Source: Streptomyces fructofermentans
GTDB lineage: Bacteria; Actinomycetota; Actinomycetes; Streptomycetales; Streptomycetaceae
Assembly: GCF_014651055.1 (NCBI RefSeq)
Contig: NZ_BMWD01000036.1
Coordinates: 1 to 60,706, forward strand
Direction of reading: 5' to 3'
Length of the DNA stretch: 60,706 nt
In this document: in pieces, positions 8,682 to 16,254 of the stretch
How the letters are laid out: each line of letters opens with the position of its first letter
Numbering within the stretch: position 1 is the first letter of the stretch
Program-made: the position numbers and the translations under genes
The notes under the pieces: model-generated
Told to the model about the DNA's origin: nothing
The model's input: only the letters and a program-made list of their open reading frames with translations
Databases searched by the model: none

Positions 8682-9278
8682 TCAGGAGTTGTACGTCGAC
8701 TGGGCCCGCTCCAGGCCCTCGATGACCAGACACTCCACCGCGTCCGCCGCCCGGTCCACGAAGTAGTCCAGCTCCTTGCGCTCAGCGCCGGAGAAGTCCT
8801 TCAGTACGAAGTCCGCGACCTGCATGCGCCCCGGCGGACGGCCGATCCCGAACCGCACGCGGTGGTAGTCCGCGCCCATCGCCTTCGTCATCGACTTCAG
8901 GCCGTTGTGCCCGTTGTCGCCGCCGCCCAGCTTCAGCCGCAGCACACCGTGGTCGATGTCCAGCTCGTCGTGGACCGCGACGATGTTGCCCGTCGGCACC
9001 TTGTAGAAGTCCCGCAGCGCGGTGACCGGACCACCCGAGAGGTTCATGTAGGACATCGGCTTCGCCAGGATCACCCGGCGGTTCGCCGGACCCGGCGGAC
9101 CGATGCGCCCCTCGATCACCTGGGCCTGCGCCTTGCCCGCCCGCTTGAACTTCCCGCCGATCCGCCCGGCCAGCAGGTCGGCCACCATGAAGCCGACGTT
9201 GTGCCGGTTCATGGCGTAGTCCGGGCCCGGATTGCCGAGCCCCACGATCAGCCAGGGCGCGCCTGGGTCCGTGGTCAC
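8682..9278 (-). CDS. pth: Peptidyl-tRNA hydrolase
   Basis: Hydrolyses peptidyl-tRNA released prematurely from ribosomes, recycling tRNA; 198 aa, the standard length. Motifs are GLGNPG near the start, NRHNVGF with the catalytic His, KPMSYMNLSG, DELDIDHG and GGGDNGHNGLKS. The GTG at 9278 follows GGGAGA and gives the family N-terminus. The gene is third in a leftward series prs, L25 gene, pth, separated from the L25 gene by a 94-bp gap with a hairpin. The L25 (ctc)-pth pairing is common in bacteria. Confidence 0.96.
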   Translation of the reverse strand: MTTDPGAPWLIVGLGNPGPDYAMNRHNVGFMVADLLAGRIGGKFKRAGKAQAQVIEGRIGPPGPANRRVILAKPMSYMNLSGGPVTALRDFYKVPTGNIVAVHDELDIDHGVLRLKLGGGDNGHNGLKSMTKAMGADYHRVRFGIGRPPGRMQVADFVLKDFSGAERKELDYFVDRAADAVECLVIEGLERAQSTYNS

Positions 9279-9317
9279 GTCCGTGTCTCCCAAGTCCTGG
9301 GTCGTCGGGGGATGCAC

Positions 9318-9351
9318 GCCGGCCGCCGCTCCCGGGGGAACGGCGGCCGGC
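9318..9351 (-). terminator. Hairpin between the L25 gene and pth
   Basis: GCCGGCCGCCG (9318-9328) and CGGCGGCCGGC (9341-9351) are perfect 11-bp arms with a 12-nt loop. It begins about 20 nt after the L25 stop and ends 40 nt before pth. It may terminate part of the transcript or stabilise the upstream mRNA. Confidence 0.65.
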
Positions 9352-9372
9352 ACACGTGGATGCGAGGCGGGA

Positions 9373-9957
9373 TCAGGCCTCGGCGGCCTCGTCGCCCTCG
9401 GTGTCGCTGGGCTCCTCGGCCTGCGCCGACAGGACCTGGAGCACGACCGCGTCCTCGTCGATGGCCAGCGTCGTGCCGCTGGGCAGCGGGATGTCCTTGG
9501 CGTGGATGGAGGCACCGGCCTCCAGGCCCTGGATGGAGACGGTGACCGACTCCGGGATGTGCGTGGCCTCGGCCTCGACCGTCAGCGTGTTCAGCACGTG
9601 CTCCAGGAGGAAGCTGCCCGGGGCCAGCTCGCCCTCGGTCTGCACGAAGACCTCGACGGTGACCTTCTCGCCGCGCTTCACGAGGAGCAGGTCGACGTGC
9701 TCGAGGAAGCCCTTGATGGCGTCGCGCTGGACGGCCTTCGGGATCGCCAGCTCGGTCTTGCCCTCGATGTCCAGCGTGAGCAGGACGTTCGGGGTACGCA
9801 GGGCGAGCTGGAGCTCGTGGCCCGGCAGCGTGATGTGGACCGGCTCGGTGCCGTGGCCGTAGACGACCGCGGGGACCTTGCTCGCGCGGCGGATGCGACG
9901 CGAGGCACCCTTGCCGAACTCGGTGCGGGACTCGGCGGCGAGCTTGACCTCGGACAT
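9373..9957 (-). CDS. rplY: 50S ribosomal protein L25 / general stress protein CTC
   Basis: 5S-rRNA-binding ribosomal protein of the two-domain TL5/CTC type, 194 aa. The N-terminal L25 domain (about 1-92) contains ESRTEFGKGASRRIRRASKVPAVVYGHG. The C-terminal beta domain runs to about 175, followed by an acidic tail (SDTEGDEAAEA). The ATG at 9957 follows GAGGAG. It is downstream of prs on the same strand with 182 bp between, which holds alternative hairpins. Genes of this type are stress-induced in some bacteria; no stress-sigma promoter was identified here. Confidence 0.96.
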   Translation of the reverse strand: MSEVKLAAESRTEFGKGASRRIRRASKVPAVVYGHGTEPVHITLPGHELQLALRTPNVLLTLDIEGKTELAIPKAVQRDAIKGFLEHVDLLLVKRGEKVTVEVFVQTEGELAPGSFLLEHVLNTLTVEAEATHIPESVTVSIQGLEAGASIHAKDIPLPSGTTLAIDEDAVVLQVLSAQAEEPSDTEGDEAAEA

Positions 9958-10040
9958 GATCACTCCTCGTAGTACAGGGGTATGAGAGTCACCCGGCCAC
10001 ACCGTCGGCCTGCTACGAAGAGCGCGTCGATAACGGACAG

Positions 10041-10103
10041 CCGCACCAAAGAGTGCGGCCTCCCTCGCCGAGCAACTGTGACAGCTTACGGGCGGGGAGG
10101 CCG
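10041..10103 (-). promoter_or_regulatory. Alternative hairpins between prs and the L25 gene
   Basis: CCGCAC (10041-10046) pairs with GTGCGG (10053-10058). Alternatively CGGCCTCCC (10056-10064) pairs with GGGAGGCCG (10095-10103). The two stems share 10056-10058 and so exclude each other, as in an attenuator or a leaky terminator. This is inferred from pairing only. Confidence 0.45.
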
Positions 10104-10139
10104 TACAAGAAATCGATCTAGGCGACCGGCGGACCGGGC

Positions 10140-11114
10140 CTACTGCTCCTCGAACAGGCTCGTCACCGAACCGTCCTCGAAGACCTCACGCACCGCGCTC
10201 GCGATGGTCGGCGCGATCGACAGCACCGTGATCTTGTCGAGCTCCAGCTCGCCCGGCGTCGGCAGGCTGTCCGTGAAGATGAACTCGCTGACCTTCGAGT
10301 TCTTCAGGCGGTCCGCCGCCGGACCCGACAGCACTCCGTGCGTCGCCGTCACGATGACGTCCTCCGCGCCGTGCGCGAACAGCGCGTCCGCCGCGGCGCA
10401 GATCGTGCCACCGGTGTCGATCATGTCGTCCACCAGGACGCACACGCGGCCCTTCACGTCACCGACGACCTCGTGCACGGTGACCTGGTTGGCGACGTCC
10501 TTGTCGCGGCGCTTGTGCACGATCGCCAGCGGCGCGCCCAGACGGTCGCACCAGCGGTCGGCGACCCGCACGCGGCCCGCGTCCGGGGAGACGACCGTCA
10601 GCTTGGAGCGGTCGACCTTCGCGCCCACGTAGTCCGCCAGGATCGGCAGCGCGAACAGGTGGTCCACCGGGCCGTCGAAGAAGCCCTGGATCTGGTCGGT
10701 GTGCAGGTCGACCGTGAGCAGGCGGTCCGCACCGGCCGTCTTCATCATGTCGGCGATCAGGCGGGCCGAGATCGGCTCGCGGCCGCGGTGCTTCTTGTCC
10801 TGACGGGCGTAGCCGTAGAACGGCACGATCACGGTGATGCTCCGGGCGGAAGCCCGCTTCAGAGCGTCGATCATGATCAGCTGTTCCATGATCCACTTGT
10901 TGATCGGCGCGGTGTGGCTCTGGATCAGGAAGCAGTCGGCGCCTCGCGCCGACTCCTCGTAGCGGACGTAGATCTCGCCGTTCGCGAAGTCGAAGGCCTT
11001 CGTCGGGACGACCCCGACACCCAGCTGGTGGGCGACCTCCTCGGCAAGCTCGGGGTGGGCGCGGCCGGAGAAGAACATCATCTTCTTCTCGCCGGTCGTC
11101 TTGATCCCGGTCAC
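10140..11114 (-). CDS. prs: Ribose-phosphate pyrophosphokinase (PRPP synthetase)
   Basis: Makes PRPP from ribose-5-phosphate and ATP for nucleotides, His, Trp and NAD; 324 aa. Motifs are RQDKKHRGREPISARL, DLHTDQIQGFF with the metal-binding His/Asp, the flexible-loop and ATP region VVSPDAGRVRVADRW, and the PRPP-binding loop VLVDDMIDTGGTI. The GTG at 11114 follows GAGGAG with 8-nt spacing. It lies 121 bp downstream of glmU on the same strand, a gene order common in actinobacteria and linking PRPP with cell-wall precursor supply. Confidence 0.98.
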   Translation of the reverse strand: MTGIKTTGEKKMMFFSGRAHPELAEEVAHQLGVGVVPTKAFDFANGEIYVRYEESARGADCFLIQSHTAPINKWIMEQLIMIDALKRASARSITVIVPFYGYARQDKKHRGREPISARLIADMMKTAGADRLLTVDLHTDQIQGFFDGPVDHLFALPILADYVGAKVDRSKLTVVSPDAGRVRVADRWCDRLGAPLAIVHKRRDKDVANQVTVHEVVGDVKGRVCVLVDDMIDTGGTICAAADALFAHGAEDVIVTATHGVLSGPAADRLKNSKVSEFIFTDSLPTPGELELDKITVLSIAPTIASAVREVFEDGSVTSLFEEQ

Positions 11115-11235
11115 AGCACTGTCTCCTCAGAGGTGTCTCAGCTGGATGGTGAGAGGTGGTCTCGGATGCGGTCTCAGCTGGATGTGCGGGTGTGCATCTA
11201 TCACGGTACGCCGTGTCCGACGTGCCGCTTTCCGG

Positions 11236-12684
11236 TCAGCTTTCGCCGTCCGCCTCCCGGGTGGCGGTCTCCGCGGCCTTCGCGGCGGCGCTCCCGGGCC
11301 GCTTGCGGGCCACCCAACCCTCGATATTCCGCTGCTGGCCGCGGGCCACGGCCAGCGAACCGGGCGGTACGTCCTTCGTGATCACGGAGCCGGCGGCGGT
11401 GTACGCGCCGTCCCCGACCGTGACAGGTGCCACAAACATGTTGTCCGAACCGGTCTTGCAGTGCGAGCCCACCGTCGTGTGGTGCTTGGCCTCGCCGTCG
11501 TAGTTCACGAAGACGCTCGCGGCGCCGATGTTGGTGTGGTCGCCGATCGTCGCGTCACCCACGTACGACAGGTGCGGGACCTTCGTGCCCTCGCCGATCA
11601 CGGCGTTCTTCGTCTCCACGTACGTACCCACCTTGGCCTTCATCCCGAGGCGGGTGCCGGGCCGGAGATACGCGTACGGACCCACGCTCGCCCGCTCGCC
11701 GACCTCGGCGCCGTCGGCGACCGTGTTGTCCACCCGGGCGCCCGCGCCCACGGCCGTGTCCCTGAGCCGGGAGTTGGGGCCGACCTCGCAGCCCTCGCCC
11801 AGGTGCGTGGCGCCCTGGAGCTGCGTCCCCGGGTGCACGACCGCGTCCTGCTCGAAGGTGACGGCCACGTCGACCCACGTCGTGGCCGGATCGACGACGG
11901 TCACGCCGGCGAGCATGGCCCGCTCCAGCAGCCGGTCGTTGAGGCTGCGGCGGGCCTCCGCGAGCTGTACGCGGTTGTTGATGCCGGCGATCTCGCGGTG
12001 GTCGCCCGCGACGCAGGCGCCGACCCGGTGGCCGGCCTCGCGCAGGATGCCCAGCACGTCCGTCAGGTACTCCTCGCCCTGGCTGTTGTCCGTGCGGACC
12101 TTGCCGAGGGCGTCCGCGAGGAGCTGCCCGTCGAAGGCGAAGACACCGGAGTTGATCTCGCGGATCGCGCGCTGGGACTCCGAGGCGTCCTTGTGCTCCA
12201 CGATCGCGGTGACCGCGCCGGAGACGTCGTCGCGGACGATGCGGCCGTAGCCGGTGGCGTCCGGGACCTCGGCGGTCAGCACGGTGACGGCGTTGCCGTC
12301 GCCGGAGTGGGTGGCCGCGAGGGAGCGCAGGGTCGCGCCGCCGAGGAGGGGGGTGTCGCCGCACACGACGACGACCGTGCCGTCGACGACCCCGCCCAGC
12401 TCCTCCAGGGCCATCCGCACGGCGTGGCCCGTGCCGTTCTGCTCGGCCTGGACGGCCGTCCGTACGCCCGGGGCCGTCTCCGCGAGGTGCGCGGTGACCT
12501 GCTCGCGGGCGTGACCCACGACCACGACCAGGTGCTCCGGCTCCAACTCGCGCGCTGCGGCGAGTACATGTCCGACGAGGGAACGGCCACAGATGTCGTG
12601 CAGGACCTTGGGTGTGGCCGATTTCATACGGGTGCCCTCACCCGCTGCGAGAACGACGACGGCGGCCGGGCGGTTGGCGCTCAC
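11236..12684 (-). CDS. glmU: Bifunctional GlmU (GlcN-1-P acetyltransferase / UDP-GlcNAc pyrophosphorylase)
   Basis: Catalyses the last two steps of UDP-GlcNAc synthesis, feeding peptidoglycan; cytoplasmic, 482 aa. The N-terminal nucleotidyltransferase (about 1-235) has VVLAAGEGTRMKS, QNGTGHAV, VCGDTPLL and the NNRVQL hinge. The C-terminal left-handed beta helix (about 255-455) carries hexapeptide repeats and the acetyltransferase active-site segment YVETKNAVIGEGTKVPHLSY, then FVNYDGEAKHHT. It ends in a charged Ala-rich tail. The GTG at 12684 gives the family N-terminus; the ribosome-binding site (AAGGGC) is modest. Confidence 0.98.
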   Translation of the reverse strand: MSANRPAAVVVLAAGEGTRMKSATPKVLHDICGRSLVGHVLAAARELEPEHLVVVVGHAREQVTAHLAETAPGVRTAVQAEQNGTGHAVRMALEELGGVVDGTVVVVCGDTPLLGGATLRSLAATHSGDGNAVTVLTAEVPDATGYGRIVRDDVSGAVTAIVEHKDASESQRAIREINSGVFAFDGQLLADALGKVRTDNSQGEEYLTDVLGILREAGHRVGACVAGDHREIAGINNRVQLAEARRSLNDRLLERAMLAGVTVVDPATTWVDVAVTFEQDAVVHPGTQLQGATHLGEGCEVGPNSRLRDTAVGAGARVDNTVADGAEVGERASVGPYAYLRPGTRLGMKAKVGTYVETKNAVIGEGTKVPHLSYVGDATIGDHTNIGAASVFVNYDGEAKHHTTVGSHCKTGSDNMFVAPVTVGDGAYTAAGSVITKDVPPGSLAVARGQQRNIEGWVARKRPGSAAAKAAETATREADGES

Positions 12685-12764
12685 GGATGTGCCCTTCGGC
12701 TACTGGTTGGCTGGGGGGTGGACATCCGCAGGATACCGGGGCGTTTCAGGAGCGACATGAGAGT

Positions 12765-12790
12765 GGGCCCTGACAGTGCTGTCAGGGCCC
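12765..12790 (-). terminator. Terminator of tRNA-Gln
   Basis: GGGCCCTGACAG (12765-12776) and CTGTCAGGGCCC (12779-12790) are perfect 12-bp arms with TG between. The hairpin begins 14 nt past the 3' end of the tRNA in its direction of transcription and separates it from glmU. Confidence 0.8.
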
Positions 12791-12803
12791 GGATCGTGCA
12801 ATG

Positions 12804-12875
12804 CTCCCCCGCCAGGACTCGAACCCGGACAGATGGCACCAAAAGCCACAGTGCTGCCAATTACACCACGGGGGA
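12804..12875 (-). tRNA. tRNA-Gln (anticodon TTG)
   Basis: A 72-nt cloverleaf on the reverse strand. The acceptor stem is TCCCCCG with CGGGGGA and the discriminator base is G. The T-arm is GGGTTCGAGTCC, and the anticodon arm has loop TTTTGGT, giving anticodon TTG (reads CAA/CAG). The CCA end is not encoded (GCA follows), as is common in streptomycetes. It sits upstream of glmU and has its own terminator hairpin. Confidence 0.95.
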
Positions 12876-13530
12876 TCGAAGTCGATCGGACCGGACGCCC
12901 GGTCGGATCGCCGAATCGGCTGCCAACACTATGCCGTACCAAGCGCCTTCCACGCGACGGTACGGATCCGAGCCCCGGTGGACGCGGGCCGCCCGAAGCG
13001 GCACCGGACGGTCGGGCGCCGTTCCGGGCGGGGCCGGGTCGCGGTGGGAGGCGGGCCGGGTCGGCGCCTGCGCCGGCGGACCGGAGCGCCCCGGGGAGCG
13101 GTCCGACCCGGGTGCGGTCGTACGGGCGGCTCCCGGCGCCGCGTCGTGCGGGTCCGGGTGCCGGAGGCGGCGGGCCCGCAGGGCCGTCCGGTCCGCATGG
13201 TCCGCGCGGGTGGCGGCCGCGCCTCCGCCGGCCGGTGCGGGAGGCGGCGGCGGGTGACCTTCGTCTCGTCCCGATCCGCCGGGAGCGGGCGTCCCCGCCG
13301 TGTGGGGAGCACCCGTCGCCGGAGGTTCCGGTGCTCCGCGGAGGCGCCGGGCGCGGACGCCATGTGCCCGTCGCCCAGGCGGAATACAAGCGTCCGCGAT
13401 CGAACGGCGTGCGATTCGGCAGTTCGAGGGATTCCGGTCGGTTTCGCGTCTGTTCGATTGCGCCCGGTGGTGTAGGCCAGTACGCGAAACTCACCGGAAA
13501 AGGGGCGGGGGGCGACCGTAGGCTGGAGGC
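12876..13530. other. Long intergenic region, no gene seen
   Basis: This 655-bp gap between the divergent tRNA-Gln and the sensor kinase is very G/C-rich. Open frames in it (for example 12929-13363 reverse) are Arg/Pro/Ala-rich and recognisable as nothing, so they are probably chance frames. The last 100 bp hold TTCGATTGCGCCC and a GGAGG ribosome-binding site for the kinase. No clear promoter was identified. Confidence 0.5.
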
Positions 13531-14853
13531 ATGACCACGACGGGGGAAGAGCGCACCGCGACCTTGACCGGGCCGTGGTGGTGGGCGAGGTGGCGCAGTG
13601 CGGTGCTCGACGGGGGCCTCGCGCTCGTGTCCGCGGTGGAGTGCGCGGTGGAGGGGCTCCCGTTCGCGGAGGCCGCGGGGGTGCCGGTCCCCGCGGGCAT
13701 GGTGTTCGGGGCCGTGGCAGGCTCCGTCCTGCTGATCCGGCGCCGGTGGCCGATAGCCGTCGTCCTGGTTTCGATCGCGATCACGCCGGCCCAGATGGGG
13801 TTCCTGATGGGGCTCGTCGGGCTGTACACGCTCGCCGCGTCCGAGCTGCCCCGGCGGATCATCGGGGCGCTCGCGGGCATGTCGATGCTCGGGATGCTGA
13901 TCGTCACGTACGTGCGCGCGCACCAGGGGATGGTGCGCGGGGACGTACCGATGGGCGACTGGTTCGTGCCGTTCCTGTCGATCACGACATCCCTCGGGAT
14001 GACCGCTCCGCCGGTGCTGCTCGGGCTGTACGTGGGTGCGCGGCGCAGGCTGATGGAGAGCCTGCGGGAGCGGGCGGACTCCCTCGAACGGGAGCTGCAG
14101 CTGCTGGCCGAACGGGCCGAGGAGCGGGCGGAGTGGGCGCGCAACGAGGAGCGGACCCGGATCGCGCGGGAGATGCACGACGTCGTCGCGCACCGGGTGA
14201 GCCTGATGGTCGTGCACGCGGCGGCGCTCCAGGCGGTGGCCCGCAAGGATCCCGAGAAGGCGGTGAAGAACGCGTCGCTCGTCGGGGACATGGGGCGGCA
14301 GGCGCTGACCGAACTGCGGGAGATGCTGGGCGTTCTGCGCACGGGCGAGGGCGCGGGGGTGCCCGCGGCGCGTCTGGAGGCCGTGCCGTTGGCCGCGGTG
14401 GGGGCGGCGGCGGCAGCGGCGGCGTCCCGGGCCGTGGACGACGAGGCGGGGGAGGGTCCCTGTCTCGCCGACCTCGGTGAGCTGGTGGGCCAGTCCGCGG
14501 CGGCCGGGATGGCCGTCGACCTCTCCGTGGAGGGGACCCAGCGGGGGTACGCGGCCGCGGTGGAGCAGACCGCCTACCGCGTGGTGCAGGAGGCTCTGAC
14601 GAACGTCCACAAGCACGCGGCGGGCGCCAAGACGTGGGTACGGCTCGCGCACCGGGGCGCGGAGATCGCGATGCAGGTGGAGAACGGCCCGCCGCCCGAG
14701 GTGTCGGCCGCGTCCGACGTGCGGCTGCCCAGCGGCGGGAACGGGCTGCTCGGGATGAAGGAGCGGGTCGTCGGGCTGGGCGGGGTGTTCGTCTCGGGTC
14801 CCACGGACGCGGGCGGCTTCCGGGTGTCGGCGGTCATCCCGGCGGTGGGCTGA
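13531..14853 (+). CDS. Orphan sensor histidine kinase (HisKA_3 / NarL type)
   Basis: Membrane sensor kinase of 440 aa. Four or five hydrophobic segments fill about residues 20-165, with little extracytoplasmic sequence, so it probably senses within or at the membrane. A short coiled coil (about 170-200) leads to the HisKA_3 dimerisation domain with phospho-acceptor H216 in REMHDVVAHR. An Ala-rich linker follows (about 280-320), then HATPase_c with N-box QEALTNVHKHA and G-box GGNGLLGMKERV. The ATG follows GGAGG. No response regulator is adjacent; an orphan LuxR-type regulator lies about 12 kb upstream, but pairing is only conceivable, not shown. Confidence 0.93.
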   Translation: MTTTGEERTATLTGPWWWARWRSAVLDGGLALVSAVECAVEGLPFAEAAGVPVPAGMVFGAVAGSVLLIRRRWPIAVVLVSIAITPAQMGFLMGLVGLYTLAASELPRRIIGALAGMSMLGMLIVTYVRAHQGMVRGDVPMGDWFVPFLSITTSLGMTAPPVLLGLYVGARRRLMESLRERADSLERELQLLAERAEERAEWARNEERTRIAREMHDVVAHRVSLMVVHAAALQAVARKDPEKAVKNASLVGDMGRQALTELREMLGVLRTGEGAGVPAARLEAVPLAAVGAAAAAAASRAVDDEAGEGPCLADLGELVGQSAAAGMAVDLSVEGTQRGYAAAVEQTAYRVVQEALTNVHKHAAGAKTWVRLAHRGAEIAMQVENGPPPEVSAASDVRLPSGGNGLLGMKERVVGLGGVFVSGPTDAGGFRVSAVIPAVG

Positions 14854-14905
14854 GCCCGGCCGGCGGGTGGGGCGGGCGGCTCCGGTCCGCCGCCGGACGC
14901 GGATC

Positions 14906-15400
14906 TCAGCCGGCCGTCAGGCGCGCCGGCTCCAGACCCGAGACGAGGGTGGCGAGGGCCTGGTCGATGTCATGGCCGAGGTACCAGTCGCCGGTGTGGT
15001 CGAGGGCGTAGACACGGCCCTCCGCGTCGATGGCGAGGACGGCCCCGGTGTCGGACTCCTCGCCGAGGGGCGCCACTTCCGTGTCCAGGGCGCGCCCCAG
15101 GTCGGCGAGGGTCCGCGCCATGTGGAGGCCGTGCAGCGGGTCGAGGTCGAGGGGCGAGGGCGCGAGCTGGCGGCCGGGCCCCGTGACGGGGACGTGCAGG
15201 CCGCCGAACTCCGCCCAGGCCTCGACGGCGGCGGGGAACACGGCGTGGCGGTGGCCGGCGGGGGACTCGTGGCCGCGCAGGGCGTCGGCCCAGATCTCGG
15301 CCTGCCTTATGTCCCAGCGGCCCGGCTGCCATCCGGCGGAACGCAGCGCGGCGTCGACCGGGACGGAGAAGCGGGTGGTGGAGGTGCGGTCGGTGTGCAT
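14906..15400 (-). CDS. SUKH-3 family immunity-type protein
   Basis: Small cytoplasmic protein of 164 aa resembling the SUKH-3 branch of the SUKH (Smi1/Knr4-like) superfamily, whose members neutralise nucleic-acid-targeting toxins. The signature is the opening FSVPVDAALRSAGWQPGR, the central AWAEFGGLHV, and the late segment GAVLAIDAEGRVYALDHTGDWYLG. No catalytic motif or signal peptide is present. The ATG at 15400 begins the family domain directly. It lies 100 bp downstream of the YwqJ-type deaminase on the same strand, so the pair may be toxin and immunity. It is convergent with the histidine kinase. Confidence 0.8.
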   Translation of the reverse strand: MHTDRTSTTRFSVPVDAALRSAGWQPGRWDIRQAEIWADALRGHESPAGHRHAVFPAAVEAWAEFGGLHVPVTGPGRQLAPSPLDLDPLHGLHMARTLADLGRALDTEVAPLGEESDTGAVLAIDAEGRVYALDHTGDWYLGHDIDQALATLVSGLEPARLTAG

Positions 15401-15500
15401 CGGTCCTTCGTCTGTGCTGCTGCGACCGTCGTCGGAGCTTCGGCGGACGGCGCGCGGGGCGCCTCGGTGGTGGTGGGTGGTGGGAGGCCCGTCGGCCCCG

Positions 15501-16004
15501 TCAGTCGTCCGGTGCTGTCGGGTCCACGATGTGGACGCCGAAGTGGTCGCTGAGTGCGGTGCAGGAGCGGCAGGGGGCCGCGAAGCTGCCGTGCAGGGGG
15601 TCGCCGTCCTCACGGATGCGGCGGGCCGTCAGCTTCGCCTGTCTGAGGGACTTGCGGGCCTCGCCGTTGGTCATGGGCTTGCGGGCCGCACGTTTGGAGC
15701 GGGACGCGTCCACGGCGGCGAGGTGGCGGGAGATGAGGACGGCCTCGGCGCAGCGGCCGGTGAAGCGGTCGCGCTGGCCGCTCGCGAGGGTGTCCAGGAA
15801 CTCGCTCACGAGCGGGTGCAGCGGCGGCGGCTGGTCGGCGCGGCCGGCGGTGCCCGTGAGGGTGGTGCCGCGTACGGAGAGGGCGGCGGCGATGGTGGGG
15901 AGTATGCCGTCGCGGCGGTGCAGAAGCATGGGTGCGGGAGCGGCGTCGGTGCTGCTCCAGCCGACCCGTGGGTCCCCCGATGTACCTGTCTGTGTCGCGC
16001 TCAA
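15501..16004 (-). CDS. YwqJ-type nucleic-acid deaminase
   Basis: Predicted zinc-dependent deaminase of 167 aa in the YwqJ-like toxin-deaminase family. The catalytic residues are visible: C85-A-E87 (zinc ligand and proton-shuttling Glu) and P144-C145-R-S-C148 (the other two zinc ligands). The first 60 residues are variable. There is no signal peptide, RHS, LXG or WXG100 module, so export is not evident. The start is a TTG at 16004 preceded by GGGAGGGAA, the only start with a good ribosome-binding site; ATG alternatives upstream have none. Whether it edits DNA, RNA or free nucleotides cannot be read from sequence. It is divergent from the nuclease-SUKH fusion. Confidence 0.82.
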   Translation of the reverse strand: MSATQTGTSGDPRVGWSSTDAAPAPMLLHRRDGILPTIAAALSVRGTTLTGTAGRADQPPPLHPLVSEFLDTLASGQRDRFTGRCAEAVLISRHLAAVDASRSKRAARKPMTNGEARKSLRQAKLTARRIREDGDPLHGSFAAPCRSCTALSDHFGVHIVDPTAPDD

Positions 16005-16180
16005 TGTCCTGTTCCCTCCCCTTACCGCATCCCCCGGTGCTCCGACAGACTGCCAAACTCCGTGGCGGGTGCGGAAGCTGGGGCGGCGCGACACGCGTGG
16101 TCCTCGTCGCACGGTCACGGCGTGATGACGGCAGGTCACGGAACCGGAGCCCGCCCGGCGGGTGCGGAACCGGAGGCCCG

Positions 16181-16209
16181 GTGACCCGTGTCGTCCAACC
16201 GCATAGGCT
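16181..16209 (+). promoter_or_regulatory. Candidate promoter of the WHH-SUKH operon
   Basis: GTGACC (16181-16186), a 17-bp spacer and TAGGCT (16204-16209) resemble a housekeeping sigma promoter. The predicted transcript starts near 16216, giving a leader of about 40 nt with CAGGGGG before the ATG at 16255. Confidence 0.5.
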
Positions 16210-16254
16210 GTCGATATCCGCGATTCTTCAGACACGCCGCAGGGGGCAACCGCC

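Noticed and set aside
12926..12952. Promoter for tRNA-Gln (TGGAAG ... TAGTGT on the reverse strand)
   Set aside because: The spacer is only 15 bp, so the pair is not convincing.
12929..13363. Reverse open frame in the gap before the sensor kinase
   Set aside because: Arg/Pro-rich, no ribosome-binding site and no recognisable domain.
13531..14853. Two-component pair of the orphan kinase with the regulator at 847
   Set aside because: They are 12 kb apart with many unrelated genes between; the sequence gives no support for pairing.
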